NCBI RefSeq assembly: GCF_007692655.1
Contig: NZ_REBQ01000091.1
Coordinates: 1 to 42,828 of the forward strand
Direction of reading: 5' to 3'
DNA: 42,828 nt
DNA from: Halomonas sp.
Lineage (GTDB): Bacteria > Pseudomonadota > Gammaproteobacteria > Pseudomonadales > Halomonadaceae
How positions within the stretch are numbered: the first letter of the stretch is position 1; each line of letters starts with the position of its first letter. The position numbers and the translations under genes were made by a program. The notes below the pieces were generated by a model that was given only the letters and a program-made list of their open reading frames with translations, had not been told where the DNA came from and searched no databases. This document shows, in pieces, positions 1 to 9,385 of this stretch.

Positions 1-44
1 AGTACGGCTAGTGGAATCAGTAATAAAAGTCGTTTTACGTCCAT
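1..44 (-). CDS. yidC: YidC membrane protein insertase, N-terminal fragment
   Basis: Only the first 14 codons are in the window; the gene continues past base 1. The translation MDVKRLLLLIPLAV matches the very conserved start of gammaproteobacterial YidC: a short charged stretch followed by the first transmembrane helix. YidC inserts proteins into the inner membrane, alone or with SecYEG. The position supports the call, because yidC follows rpmH and rnpA on the same strand in most gammaproteobacteria. The usual small gene yidD between rnpA and yidC does not fit in the 121-base gap here. Only 14 residues can be judged, but the motif and the location agree. Confidence 0.88.
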   Translation of the reverse strand, partial: MDVKRLLLLIPLAV

Positions 45-112
45 GAGGGGTCTGCCCGCTGGGTTATGAACATGCTAATGGCGCATTGTCATTTACTCGA
101 CTCTTGACACAC

Positions 113-134
113 GAAAGCCTGCCAAACGGCAGGC
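113..134 (-). terminator. GC-rich hairpin between rnpA and yidC
   Basis: GCCTGCC at 117-123 and GGCAGGC at 128-134 form a perfect 7-bp stem with a 4-base loop. Reading leftward it is followed only by CTTTCGTG, so it is at best a weak intrinsic terminator. It could instead be an attenuating or mRNA-stabilising hairpin between rnpA and yidC. Confidence 0.4.
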
Positions 135-165
135 CGAGGTCGAGCGGCGAGGTGTGCACCAAAGG

Positions 166-561
166 TCACGTATCACGCATTGGCGAAGGAGTTGATATCG
201 CCAGGGCGTCACGCTGAAGTCGCTTCCACATGCCGTGTAACTGGCGATGCAAAGTGCTGTTATCGATATCCTGAACGCCGCGCCTAGCAAGAACGACAAT
301 ATCCACAGAGGGTAATTGTTCCTGACGAAGACGAACAGATTCTCGAACGAGACGTTTGAAGCGGTTGCGATCTACAGCGCGCTTGACATTTTTTTTGCTG
401 ACCACCAATCCAAGGCGAGGATGACCTCGAGTATTTAAGCGTACTAACGCCATCATACCTTTGCCGTGTACTTTTAGGTCGGCTTGCTCAAACACGTGAC
501 TGAAATCCCCAGCGTTAAGTAATCGTAACTGCCGGGGAAAGTCTTGCTTCGGCGCACGCAA
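166..561 (-). CDS. rnpA: Ribonuclease P protein component
   Basis: RnpA is the basic protein subunit of RNase P, which with M1 RNA trims the 5' leaders of tRNA precursors. The 131-residue product has the family core: an N-terminal FPRQLRLL segment, the central VSKKNVKRAVDRNRFKRLVRES region with the RNR signature (about residues 55-75), and a basic helix. Length is close to the usual 110-135. The chosen start is a TTG at 561; no ATG or GTG lies upstream in frame near the family's usual start, and no convincing Shine-Dalgarno is visible, so the exact start is uncertain. The gene follows rpmH by 7 bases and is presumably cotranscribed with it. Confidence 0.95.
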   Translation of the reverse strand: MRAPKQDFPRQLRLLNAGDFSHVFEQADLKVHGKGMMALVRLNTRGHPRLGLVVSKKNVKRAVDRNRFKRLVRESVRLRQEQLPSVDIVVLARRGVQDIDNSTLHRQLHGMWKRLQRDALAISTPSPMRDT

Positions 562-568
562 TCCGAGA

Positions 569-703
569 TCAGGCGCTCAGACGCTTGCGGCCTTTAGCAC
601 GGCGACGTGCAAGGACGGCGCGACCGTTTTTGGTCGCCATACGAGCACGGAAGCCATGCGCGCGCTTGCGCTTGAGAACGCTAGGTTGAAAAGTGCGTTT
701 CAT
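569..703 (-). CDS. rpmH: 50S ribosomal protein L34
   Basis: This 44-residue gene is read on the minus strand from the ATG at 703 to the TGA at 569. The product begins [20 protein letters not shown] and ends [12 protein letters not shown], the nearly invariant L34 sequence, and is extremely rich in Arg and Lys. L34 is a small protein of the large ribosomal subunit. It heads the rpmH-rnpA-yidC unit that diverges from dnaA across the origin region. A good sigma-70-like promoter lies about 100 bases upstream (800-828). Confidence 0.97.
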   Translation of the reverse strand: MKRTFQPSVLKRKRAHGFRARMATKNGRAVLARRRAKGRKRLSA

Positions 704-799
704 AACTCGTTATTCCCACGTGGTTTAGGACGGAAAGTAAATTCCAAAAAGCCCGGTCCAGTGGAGAACTAGCCGGGGAGTTTCAATTCAAGACCGGAA

Positions 800-828
800 A
801 TTGTAGAGACTTCCAACGCTGGGTGCAA
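800..828 (-). promoter_or_regulatory. Predicted sigma-70 promoter of rpmH-rnpA
   Basis: On the minus strand, TTGCAC (823-828) and TACAAT (800-805) are separated by exactly 17 bases. Both boxes are close to consensus, and they point toward rpmH with a leader of roughly 90 bases. Seen by eye only. Confidence 0.6.
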
Positions 829-962
829 TTTTTCCTTGCATAAAAAGCCTCATCACGGCAATGGATCTCAGTTTCAAGTGCGTTGATGAATATTTAATGA
901 CGACACTACTATTACTAGTTAGTACTTTTAAACCTGTTGTTATTAATAGTGGGGATACTATT

Positions 963-971
963 TGTGGATAA
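963..971 (-). promoter_or_regulatory. DnaA box (perfect)
   Basis: The minus strand reads TTATCCACA, the strong DnaA-box consensus. It sits next to the AT-rich block of the candidate origin. Confidence 0.8.
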
Positions 972-1097
972 GCATTTATTTCTCTTTAATATTAGTTACC
1001 TATAGAGATAAAAAATCTGTGTGTAAGTCGCGTATAAGCGGGACATAAGTTGTTGGTTTGATGTGATTAAGACGTGTAAGAATGGTGTTTTTTGGGA

Positions 1098-1151
1098 TTA
1101 TCCACGGTTGTTCACACGCTTGTCCCGCTAGCTTACCCTGAGTTGTCCACA
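1098..1151 (+). promoter_or_regulatory. Cluster of near-consensus DnaA boxes
   Basis: TTATCCACG (1098-1106), TTGTTCACA (1108-1116) and TTGTCCACA (1143-1151) each differ from TTATCCACA at one or two positions and share the same orientation. This fits weaker DnaA sites within oriC and the dnaA promoter region. Confidence 0.6.
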
Positions 1152-1175
1152 GCCCAATATTGAGATCTAAACCCA

Positions 1176-1184
1176 TGTGGATAA
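1176..1184 (-). promoter_or_regulatory. DnaA box (perfect)
   Basis: The minus strand reads TTATCCACA, 53 bases before the dnaA start codon. It is well placed for both origin function and DnaA autoregulation. Confidence 0.8.
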
Positions 1185-1237
1185 CCGGCGCTTTGGGCGC
1201 TACAATGGTCGGCCGTTTTCAACCGATGGTGAGATGA

Positions 1238-2701
1238 GTGTCACTCACGCTTTGGCAACAGTGCCTGGACAACCTGCAGGATGAGTTGAACTCTCAACAG
1301 TTCAACACCTGGATACGCCCGCTGCAGGCAGAGGAAGGAGAGTCCAACGAGCTGCGCTTACTTGCGCCTAATCGTTTTGTGCGCGATTGGGTGAGTGATA
1401 AGTATGCCAAGCGGATTAGCGAGCTGATGCGTGAGCTTGCGCCTGCGAAACCACCTAAGGTGAGTTTGACAGTAGGAAGCAGGCAGCCTGCAACCCAGGC
1501 TCCCCAGCATAGAGATCTGGGGCATCCTGTCTCAGCCTCTCCCTCTCGACCTTCTGCACCGGCAGTCCACACTCAACAACGTGGTAATGTTTCCGATGAT
1601 CGTGAAATTGATAAGCTGCGTGAAGAAGCACCAAGACGAACCAACGAGCGGCAGGTTCAGGTTGAAGGCAGCCTAAAACATGGCAGTGGACTCAACCCAA
1701 ATTTTACGTTTGATACGTTTGTAGAAGGTAAGTCGAACCAATTAGCGCGCGCAGCATCGCGTCAGGTGTCAGAAAATCCCGGCGGTGCGTATAACCCTCT
1801 GTTTCTATATGGTGGCGTGGGGCTTGGTAAGACTCACTTAATGCATGCAGTGGGCAATGCGTTAGCCACACGGCGCGAGAATGCTCGCGTCGTTTATCTG
1901 CATTCCGAGCGCTTTGTTGCTGACATGGTCAAGGCATTGCAGCTTAACGCTATTAATGATTTCAAGCGTTTTTATCGCAGTGTGGACGCGCTGCTCATTG
2001 ATGATATTCAGTTTTTTGCTGGCAAAGAGCGTTCTCAAGAAGAGTTTTTTCATACGTTCAACGCGCTTTTGGAAGGTGGTCAGCAGATGATTCTGACCTC
2101 TGATCGCTACCCAAAAGAGATAAGCGGTGTTGAAGAGCGACTCAAATCCCGTTTTGGTTGGGGCCTAACGGTGGCGATTGAGCCACCTGAACTTGAGACT
2201 CGCGTCGCTATATTGATGAAAAAAGCCGATCAAGCTAAGGTTGATTTGCCTCACGATGCTGCTTTCTTCATTGCCCAGAAAATACGCTCCAACGTGCGTG
2301 AGTTAGAAGGTGCATTGAAAAAAGTTATTGCGGATTCACATTTTATGGGTAAAACCATTACCCAAGATTTTATTCGTGAGTCCCTGAAAGATCTGCTGGC
2401 GCTTCAAGATAAGCAGGTTGGCGTGGATAATATTCAGCGTACAGTGGCGGAGTATTACAAGATAAAGGTGGCCGACTTACTTTCGAAACGTCGCTCGCGC
2501 TCTGTTGCACGCCCTCGTCAGGTAGCGATGGCGCTTGCTAAAGAGCTGACGAATCATAGTTTGCCGGAAATTGGTGATGCCTTTGGTGGCCGGGATCACA
2601 CGACGGTCTTGCACGCTTGCCGCAAAGTTAAATCCTTACAGGAAGAGAGCGCGGATATTCGTGAAGATTACAAGAATTTACTGCGCCTGCTGACCAGTTA
2701 A
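1238..2701 (+). CDS. dnaA: Chromosomal replication initiator protein DnaA
   Basis: DnaA binds DnaA boxes and, as an ATP filament, opens oriC and loads the replicative helicase. The 487 residues show all four domains: N-terminal domain I (WQQCLDNLQ...FNTWIRPL), a Pro/Gln/Ser-rich linker (about 75-150), the AAA+ core with Walker A GGVGLGKT at about 192-199 and Walker [10 protein letters not shown] at about 252-260, and the C-terminal box-binding helix-turn-helix with [15 protein letters not shown] near 450. The start is GTG at 1238 (VSLTLWQQC matches the family N-terminus); an ATG four bases upstream is out of frame. It heads dnaA-dnaN-recF-gyrB. Confidence 0.98.
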   Translation: MSLTLWQQCLDNLQDELNSQQFNTWIRPLQAEEGESNELRLLAPNRFVRDWVSDKYAKRISELMRELAPAKPPKVSLTVGSRQPATQAPQHRDLGHPVSASPSRPSAPAVHTQQRGNVSDDREIDKLREEAPRRTNERQVQVEGSLKHGSGLNPNFTFDTFVEGKSNQLARAASRQVSENPGGAYNPLFLYGGVGLGKTHLMHAVGNALATRRENARVVYLHSERFVADMVKALQLNAINDFKRFYRSVDALLIDDIQFFAGKERSQEEFFHTFNALLEGGQQMILTSDRYPKEISGVEERLKSRFGWGLTVAIEPPELETRVAILMKKADQAKVDLPHDAAFFIAQKIRSNVRELEGALKKVIADSHFMGKTITQDFIRESLKDLLALQDKQVGVDNIQRTVAEYYKIKVADLLSKRRSRSVARPRQVAMALAKELTNHSLPEIGDAFGGRDHTTVLHACRKVKSLQEESADIREDYKNLLRLLTS

Positions 2702-2761
2702 TCATTCCATGGGACGAGCCTGTTATTTATAGGTCTTTCAGGATATAGAACCGGAGTATTG

Positions 2762-3865
2762 ATGAAATTTTCGATTTCCCGAGAAGCGCTGTTACGTCCG
2801 CTGACTCTGGTCGCTGGTGTTGTCGAGCGCCGCCAAACGCTGCCCGTACTCTCTAATGTGCTAATTCAGGTGGAGGGCGACCAAGTGTCGCTTACCGGCA
2901 CTGATTTAGAAGTCGAGTTGATTGGGCGCACTGTTGCGGGTCAAGTAGATCAACCTGGTTCAGCCACGGTTCCCGCGCGCAAGTTAATGGACATTTGTAA
3001 ATCACTGCCTGACCAATCTGACATACAGCTCTCAGTAGAAGAGGGGCGTGCCGTGTTGCGGAGTGGACGTTCGCGCTTTACGTTGTCAACGCTGCCGGTG
3101 GCTGAATTTCCGAATATCGAAGATGCAGACGGCAGTCAGGAAATTAGCGTGCCCCGGGGCACTTTAAAGCACTTGATTGAAGCCACATCCTTTGCAATGG
3201 CCCAACAGGATGTACGCTATTACCTCAATGGCATGCTGCTGGAAATCCAAAGTAATTTGCTGCGCACCGTTGCGACGGACGGCCATCGCCTAGCTATGTG
3301 CTCGCGTCCGATCGATATCTCTGTTAGCCAGTCGCAAAAACTTATTGTACCGCGCAAAGGTATTTTAGAACTTTCGCGTTTGTTAGATGACAGCGATGAG
3401 CCGGTGAGCCTTACATTGGGTTCAAGCCATGTGCGTGCGCATACGGGTGACTTTACTTTCACTTCCAAGTTGATTGATGGCAAATTCCCGGATTACGAGC
3501 GTGTAGTGCCACGTAATGGCGATAAAGTATTGATCGCAGAGCGTGCTGAGCTGCGTCAAGTGCTCTCGCGTACTGCTATCCTCTCTAATGAGAAATACCG
3601 TGGGGTTCGGCTCTACCTTGAGGAAAATAATCTTAAAGTGATGGCTAATAACCCTGAACAAGAAGAAGCCGAGGAAAACATTGCTATCGAGTACAGTGGT
3701 GGGGCAATGGAAGTTGGTTTTAACGTTGGCTACCTTGTGGATGTATTGACCGTATTAGACGAAGAGCGTGTGCAGATTACGTTAGCTGATCCTAATAGTA
3801 GCGCACTACTTGAAGAGCCTGGCGGCGGCGACGCGCTCTACGTTGTAATGCCCATGCGGCTCTAA
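2762..3865 (+). CDS. dnaN: DNA polymerase III beta subunit (sliding clamp)
   Basis: DnaN forms the ring-shaped dimer that tethers DNA polymerase III to the template. The product is 367 residues, the normal length, and has three repeated clamp folds (about 1-120, 121-245 and 246-367). It starts MKFSISREALLRPL, keeps the RRQTLPVLSNVL segment and ends in the family-typical YVVMPMRL. The ATG at 2762 was chosen over a TTG just upstream because it matches the conserved N-terminus and has GGAG at 2753-2756 as ribosome-binding site. It lies 60 bases after dnaA and is probably cotranscribed with it. Confidence 0.98.
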   Translation: MKFSISREALLRPLTLVAGVVERRQTLPVLSNVLIQVEGDQVSLTGTDLEVELIGRTVAGQVDQPGSATVPARKLMDICKSLPDQSDIQLSVEEGRAVLRSGRSRFTLSTLPVAEFPNIEDADGSQEISVPRGTLKHLIEATSFAMAQQDVRYYLNGMLLEIQSNLLRTVATDGHRLAMCSRPIDISVSQSQKLIVPRKGILELSRLLDDSDEPVSLTLGSSHVRAHTGDFTFTSKLIDGKFPDYERVVPRNGDKVLIAERAELRQVLSRTAILSNEKYRGVRLYLEENNLKVMANNPEQEEAEENIAIEYSGGAMEVGFNVGYLVDVLTVLDEERVQITLADPNSSALLEEPGGGDALYVVMPMRL

Positions 3866-3902
3866 TAGGCACCATGTTTTTCGTTTGTATTGTCTTAAGT
3901 AG

Positions 3903-3928
3903 CGGCGTTTCTGGCACCAGGAACGCCG
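3903..3928 (+). terminator. Hairpin in the dnaN-recF gap
   Basis: Two 12-base arms (3903-3914 and 3917-3928) pair with a single G-U wobble around a tiny loop and are followed by GTTTCCTC. It may be a weak terminator or attenuator that lowers recF expression relative to dnaN. Confidence 0.45.
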
Positions 3929-3988
3929 TTTCCTCATTAGGTATAACGGCCTAATTTTGTTGGTTCTCCTTAGCGTGGTGATGATGGA

Positions 3989-5092
3989 ATGAGCCTGACA
4001 CTGCTTAACTTCCAAGGCTTACGCAATCTCAACCCAATTGATATGCTCCCTTCTCCACGTATTAATATTATTAGTGGCCCCAACGGTAGTGGTAAGACTA
4101 GTTTGCTTGAGGGAATCCATATTCTGGGAATGGGGCGTTCATTTCGCACACGTCAACTAAAAAATGCCATTCAAGCTGATCAGCCTCATATGACGCTGTA
4201 TGGACGTTTGGCGGGAGAGCCTGGCATAGCCCTAGGCGTACGTCGTCTGCGCGCCCAGAGAGAGCTTGAGCTACGCTTAAACGGCGATAAAAACGCGCGT
4301 CTAGCCGAGCTGGTTGAAGCAATGCCACTTCAGCTAATTAACCCTGATGCTTTCCGTCTGCTTGAAGGTTCTCCTGCAGGACGTCGAGAATTTCTCGACT
4401 GGGGTGTGTTTCACGTGAAACATGACTTTTTGGGTATATGGAAGCGTACCCGGCGCGCAGTGAAACATCGGAATGCGCTTCTTAGGCGTGGTAGAATAGA
4501 ACCTCAAGAAATGGCCGTTTGGGAACAAGAGCTAGCCATTTGGGGCGAACAAATGGATATGCTGCGCCACGCTTGGTTTAGCGAGTTTCTTCCTGTGTTT
4601 GAGGAAACGCTCAAAGCCCTGCTGCCGCTACCAGGCCTGACGTTGCACTATGCGCGAGGGTGGGATAAAGAGCGCACTCTTTCAGCCGTGCTGCATGATA
4701 GTCGCGGGAGTGACCAGCAAATGGGATTCACCCAGCAAGGTCCTCAGCGCGCCGATTTAAAAATCAGGCTGAATAAACAGCCCGCTGTTGAAGTGCTTTC
4801 CAGAGGCCAGCAAAAATTAGTGGTTAGCGCATTAAAGCTAGCCCAGGGGCGGTTTCTGGAAAGAACAGCACAGCGGCACTGTATTTATTTGATTGACGAT
4901 TTACCGGCAGAGCTTGATGAGCAAAATCGCCATCAGTTTTGCCGGCTACTAGAAGAGATGCAGTGCCAAGCATTTATTACCAGCGTTGAACCTTCTGCGT
5001 TAAGTAGCACCTGGGACACGACTACCTCTGTCAATATGTTTCACGTGAAACATGCCGACCAGGGGCTAGGTCACCTAGTGCCGACCAGCTAG
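3989..5092 (+). CDS. recF: DNA replication and repair protein RecF
   Basis: RecF is an SMC-like ATPase that helps RecOR load RecA at single-strand gaps. The 367-residue product has Walker A GPNGSGKT at residues 30-37, an ABC-type signature LSRGQQKLV near residue 270 and Walker B IYLIDDLPAELD near residue 300. The N-terminus (MSLTLLNFQGLRNL) is typical. Unusually, two perfect parS sites (4407-4422 and 5037-5052) lie inside the gene, both read in the same frame as FHVKH. The second encodes part of a C-terminal tail beyond the conserved core, so that tail may exist mainly to carry parS. Confidence 0.96.
   Translation: MSLTLLNFQGLRNLNPIDMLPSPRINIISGPNGSGKTSLLEGIHILGMGRSFRTRQLKNAIQADQPHMTLYGRLAGEPGIALGVRRLRAQRELELRLNGDKNARLAELVEAMPLQLINPDAFRLLEGSPAGRREFLDWGVFHVKHDFLGIWKRTRRAVKHRNALLRRGRIEPQEMAVWEQELAIWGEQMDMLRHAWFSEFLPVFEETLKALLPLPGLTLHYARGWDKERTLSAVLHDSRGSDQQMGFTQQGPQRADLKIRLNKQPAVEVLSRGQQKLVVSALKLAQGRFLERTAQRHCIYLIDDLPAELDEQNRHQFCRLLEEMQCQAFITSVEPSALSSTWDTTTSVNMFHVKHADQGLGHLVPTS
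4407..4422. promoter_or_regulatory. parS: parS site 1 (within recF)
   Basis: The sequence TGTTTCACGTGAAACA is a perfect 16-bp palindrome identical to the consensus ParB-binding site of bacterial chromosomes. It lies inside recF and is read as FHVKH. Confidence 0.93.
5037..5052. promoter_or_regulatory. parS: parS site 2 (3' end of recF)
   Basis: This is a perfect TGTTTCACGTGAAACA near the 3' end of recF, in the same coding frame as site 1. It begins 630 bases after the start of site 1. Confidence 0.93.
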
Positions 5093-5119
5093 CCTGGTCC
5101 ATCAATGCAGGGATATTAG

Positions 5120-7579
<2,460 letters not shown>

Positions 7580-7600
7580 GTAGACAGCGTTTAGCCGGGA

Positions 7601-7616
7601 TGTTTCACGTGAAACA
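7601..7616. promoter_or_regulatory. parS: parS site 3 (downstream of gyrB)
   Basis: This perfect TGTTTCACGTGAAACA palindrome lies in the intergenic region 22 bases past the gyrB stop codon. Confidence 0.93.
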
Positions 7617-7671
7617 TCCTTCACTGAGTTTAGTTTCTCTCTAAGCACTGCTATTAAAAGTACTGCTATTA

Positions 7672-7711
7672 AAAATGCCGCTATGTTAAAACATAGCGGC
7701 ATTTTGTATTT
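7672..7711 (+). terminator. Bidirectional intrinsic terminator after gyrB
   Basis: Perfect 16-base arms (7672-7687 and 7690-7705) form a long hairpin with a run of T on the right side and a run of A on the left. It can therefore end gyrB transcription rightward and gmhB transcription leftward. An ACTGCTATTAAAA motif is repeated just before it (7647 and 7662). Confidence 0.85.
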
Positions 7712-7814
7712 TTAAAAAGTAATAAGAAGCGCTCAAGGAGACGGTGTTCACTTGTGGAGCTACGGTAGCTTTAAAGCCTAAGGAGTGTCAGCGCTAGCGA
7801 GTCTAGTTTTTTAC

Positions 7815-8372
7815 CTACCTACCTGCGTCACATAGCCAATCAGTGAATTCTGCCAAATCATTAAATATAAGTGCTTTTTCAAGCCCAATACCTTTAGCCT
7901 CGGTGTTAGCACCCTTTCCCGTTCTGACCAAAACAGTATGACAGCCAACACATTCTCCAGCTTGGATATCACGGAGGCTATCGCCAATCATCCAGCTACC
8001 CGCAAGGGAGTCCATCTCTAATTGATGCTGAATTTGCAGCAGCAGCCCTGGTAAAGGCTTACGGCACTGGCACTGATCATCAGGTCCGTGAGGGCAGTAG
8101 GCTATATGGGCAATATGTCCACCTTGCGCCTCTACCAGCGTACTTAACTGGTTATGCATTGTGTGGAGGGTCGCTTCAGTATAGTAGCCGCGAGCAATAC
8201 CCGATTGGTTGGTGGCGATGGCAACAGTGAACCCAGCTTTGGCTAGTTGAGCAATGGCGCTGATTGAGGAAGGGTAGGGGATCCATTCGGCTAAAGATTT
8301 AATATAGGCGTCGGAATCATGGTTAATAACGCCGTCGCGATCGAGAATAACCAGTTTGTTAGGTTGAATCAT
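7815..8372 (-). CDS. gmhB: D-glycero-beta-D-manno-heptose 1,7-bisphosphate 7-phosphatase
   Basis: GmhB removes the 7-phosphate from heptose 1,7-bisphosphate, between the kinase and adenylyltransferase steps of HldE, on the way to ADP-heptose for the LPS core. The 185-residue protein is a HAD-family enzyme: nucleophile and acid/base Asp11 and Asp13 in LDRDGVIN, motif II ATNQSG (53-58), a zinc-binding loop with Cys93, His95, Cys101 and Cys103, the Lys of CRKP, and GDSLRDI with Asp131 and Asp135. The order gyrB / gmhB / kinase-like gene / glyS / glyQ resembles P. aeruginosa, except that the acyltransferase gene found there between gyrB and gmhB is absent. Confidence 0.94.
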   Translation of the reverse strand: MIQPNKLVILDRDGVINHDSDAYIKSLAEWIPYPSSISAIAQLAKAGFTVAIATNQSGIARGYYTEATLHTMHNQLSTLVEAQGGHIAHIAYCPHGPDDQCQCRKPLPGLLLQIQHQLEMDSLAGSWMIGDSLRDIQAGECVGCHTVLVRTGKGANTEAKGIGLEKALIFNDLAEFTDWLCDAGR

Positions 8373-8380
8373 AAATCGCT

Positions 8381-9178
8381 CTATTTAGTCCGTAGCTGTT
8401 GTTCTAATAGCGTTAAGGCGTTTAGGGTGTAAGCAATTTTACGCCCATCGCTACCGAACCGCTGAAAAGGAAATCGCTTTAAACGCTGAAGTTTAGGAAG
8501 GGTTGATAAAAAGCTCTCTCTTACATGATCTTGGGCCTCCTTAAGTCCCTCTATAATTGCTGGTGTTAGGCGTTCTAGTGGCATGGGGTGTTTGTATAAC
8601 TTGCCGTAAAGCGAAAATATTAAACAGTGCCAGTCGCGTACCTTGCAATTAGTCAGTGAGTGGTACTCATGGGGGTCGGTTTCGAAATCAATAAATACAG
8701 GCTCGCCTTCAGCAATCAAAATATTGCGGGCAAACGCTTCACTGAGATAGCAATTACGTTTATGCACACTATTAAGGGCTTGAAAGCTAACGTTTAGGTA
8801 ATGATCGACTGTATGTGGATCATTAGCCTCCGTTAGTTTTTCAAGCAGCGTGACAGCCGCTTGGTTGGATGTTCCTGCGTCTGCAAGCAGTAGAGCGTCA
8901 GGGCTTTCTGCCAGAATTACAGGTACCCGAACGCCTGCCTGGGAAAGCGATTTGATCCTAGACGACTCTGTGATGATGCTTTGCGCACCTCCCAGGTTAG
9001 GCACTGGTCGTAGAGCGTCTACCTTGAGCCATTTGGCGAGCAACTTAAGCGGTAAGTAAGCGATGCGAGTATTACGTTTGGCTTGGCGTTTAAGCCAAAC
9101 TTTTTGACCATTAAAAACATGCGGCGCCATAGACGCTTGTTGGCGATGAAGGGTGTCAAAAAGGAAGGTGTCGTACAT
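8381..9178 (-). CDS. Kinase-like protein (Kdo/Bud32-type fold), PA0007-like by position
   Basis: The function is not established. The 265-residue product contains a segment laid out like the active site of small-molecule and LPS kinases: SEAFARNILI (146-155) followed by FIDFETD (162-168), comparable to HVDLNARNILI...LIDLD in KdkA. In that alignment Glu147 takes the place of the usual catalytic Asp, while Asn152 and Asp164 are kept. It has no signal peptide or clear membrane segment. The gene ends 8 bases before gmhB on the same strand, suggesting an operon and a role in LPS or envelope sugar metabolism. The start ATG at 9178 has GGGAG upstream. A degenerate pseudokinase is possible. Confidence 0.6.
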   Translation of the reverse strand: MYDTFLFDTLHRQQASMAPHVFNGQKVWLKRQAKRNTRIAYLPLKLLAKWLKVDALRPVPNLGGAQSIITESSRIKSLSQAGVRVPVILAESPDALLLADAGTSNQAAVTLLEKLTEANDPHTVDHYLNVSFQALNSVHKRNCYLSEAFARNILIAEGEPVFIDFETDPHEYHSLTNCKVRDWHCLIFSLYGKLYKHPMPLERLTPAIIEGLKEAQDHVRESFLSTLPKLQRLKRFPFQRFGSDGRKIAYTLNALTLLEQQLRTK

Positions 9179-9268
9179 AAAAAGCGCTCCCTGGCGATTA
9201 AAGATGAAACAACCGCCTCTTCCTGAGATGGCGCGATCGCGTAAATTGCTTCATTAATTTTACCCTTA

Positions 9269-9284
9269 TGTTTCACGTGAAACA
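9269..9284. promoter_or_regulatory. parS: parS site 4 (upstream of the kinase-like gene)
   Basis: This perfect TGTTTCACGTGAAACA lies between the kinase-like gene and the glyS terminator. It is the fourth copy within about 4.9 kb. Confidence 0.93.
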
Positions 9285-9331
9285 AAAAAAACGCATTGGC
9301 TCATGAAGCCCCCAGTGCCCAGTGAAGGAAT

Positions 9332-9364
9332 AAAAAAAACCGGCAGCAAAAAAGCGGCCGGTTT
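9332..9364 (-). terminator. Intrinsic terminator of glyQ-glyS
   Basis: The arms AAACCGGC (9337-9344) and GCCGGTTT (9357-9364) pair perfectly around a 12-base loop. Reading leftward, a run of eight T follows (9339-9332). It sits about 20 bases beyond the glyS stop. Confidence 0.8.
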
Positions 9365-9385
9365 ATAAGTGCTAACTGATGATAA

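Larger units (their letters stand above)
704..1237. other. oriC: Candidate chromosomal replication origin (oriC), rpmH-dnaA intergenic region
   Basis: This is a 534-base gene-free stretch between divergent rpmH and dnaA. It holds two perfect DnaA boxes (963-971 and 1176-1184, both minus) and a cluster of near-consensus boxes (1098-1151). A very AT-rich block at about 885-1020 could be the duplex-unwinding element. In Pseudomonas the functional origin lies in the same rpmH-dnaA gap, so this assignment follows synteny plus the boxes. The region also carries the rpmH promoter and presumably the dnaA promoter, where the boxes could mediate DnaA autoregulation. Confidence 0.75.

Noticed and set aside
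93-299. Minus-strand 68-codon frame in the place where yidD would be expected
   Set aside because: The translation lacks any YidD motif and most of the frame lies across rnpA in another frame; it is a shadow.
490-502. CACGTG core in rnpA as a possible fifth parS site
   Set aside because: Only the central 6 bases match; the flanking TGTTT/AAACA are absent. The same holds for CACGTG near 14966 and 17066.
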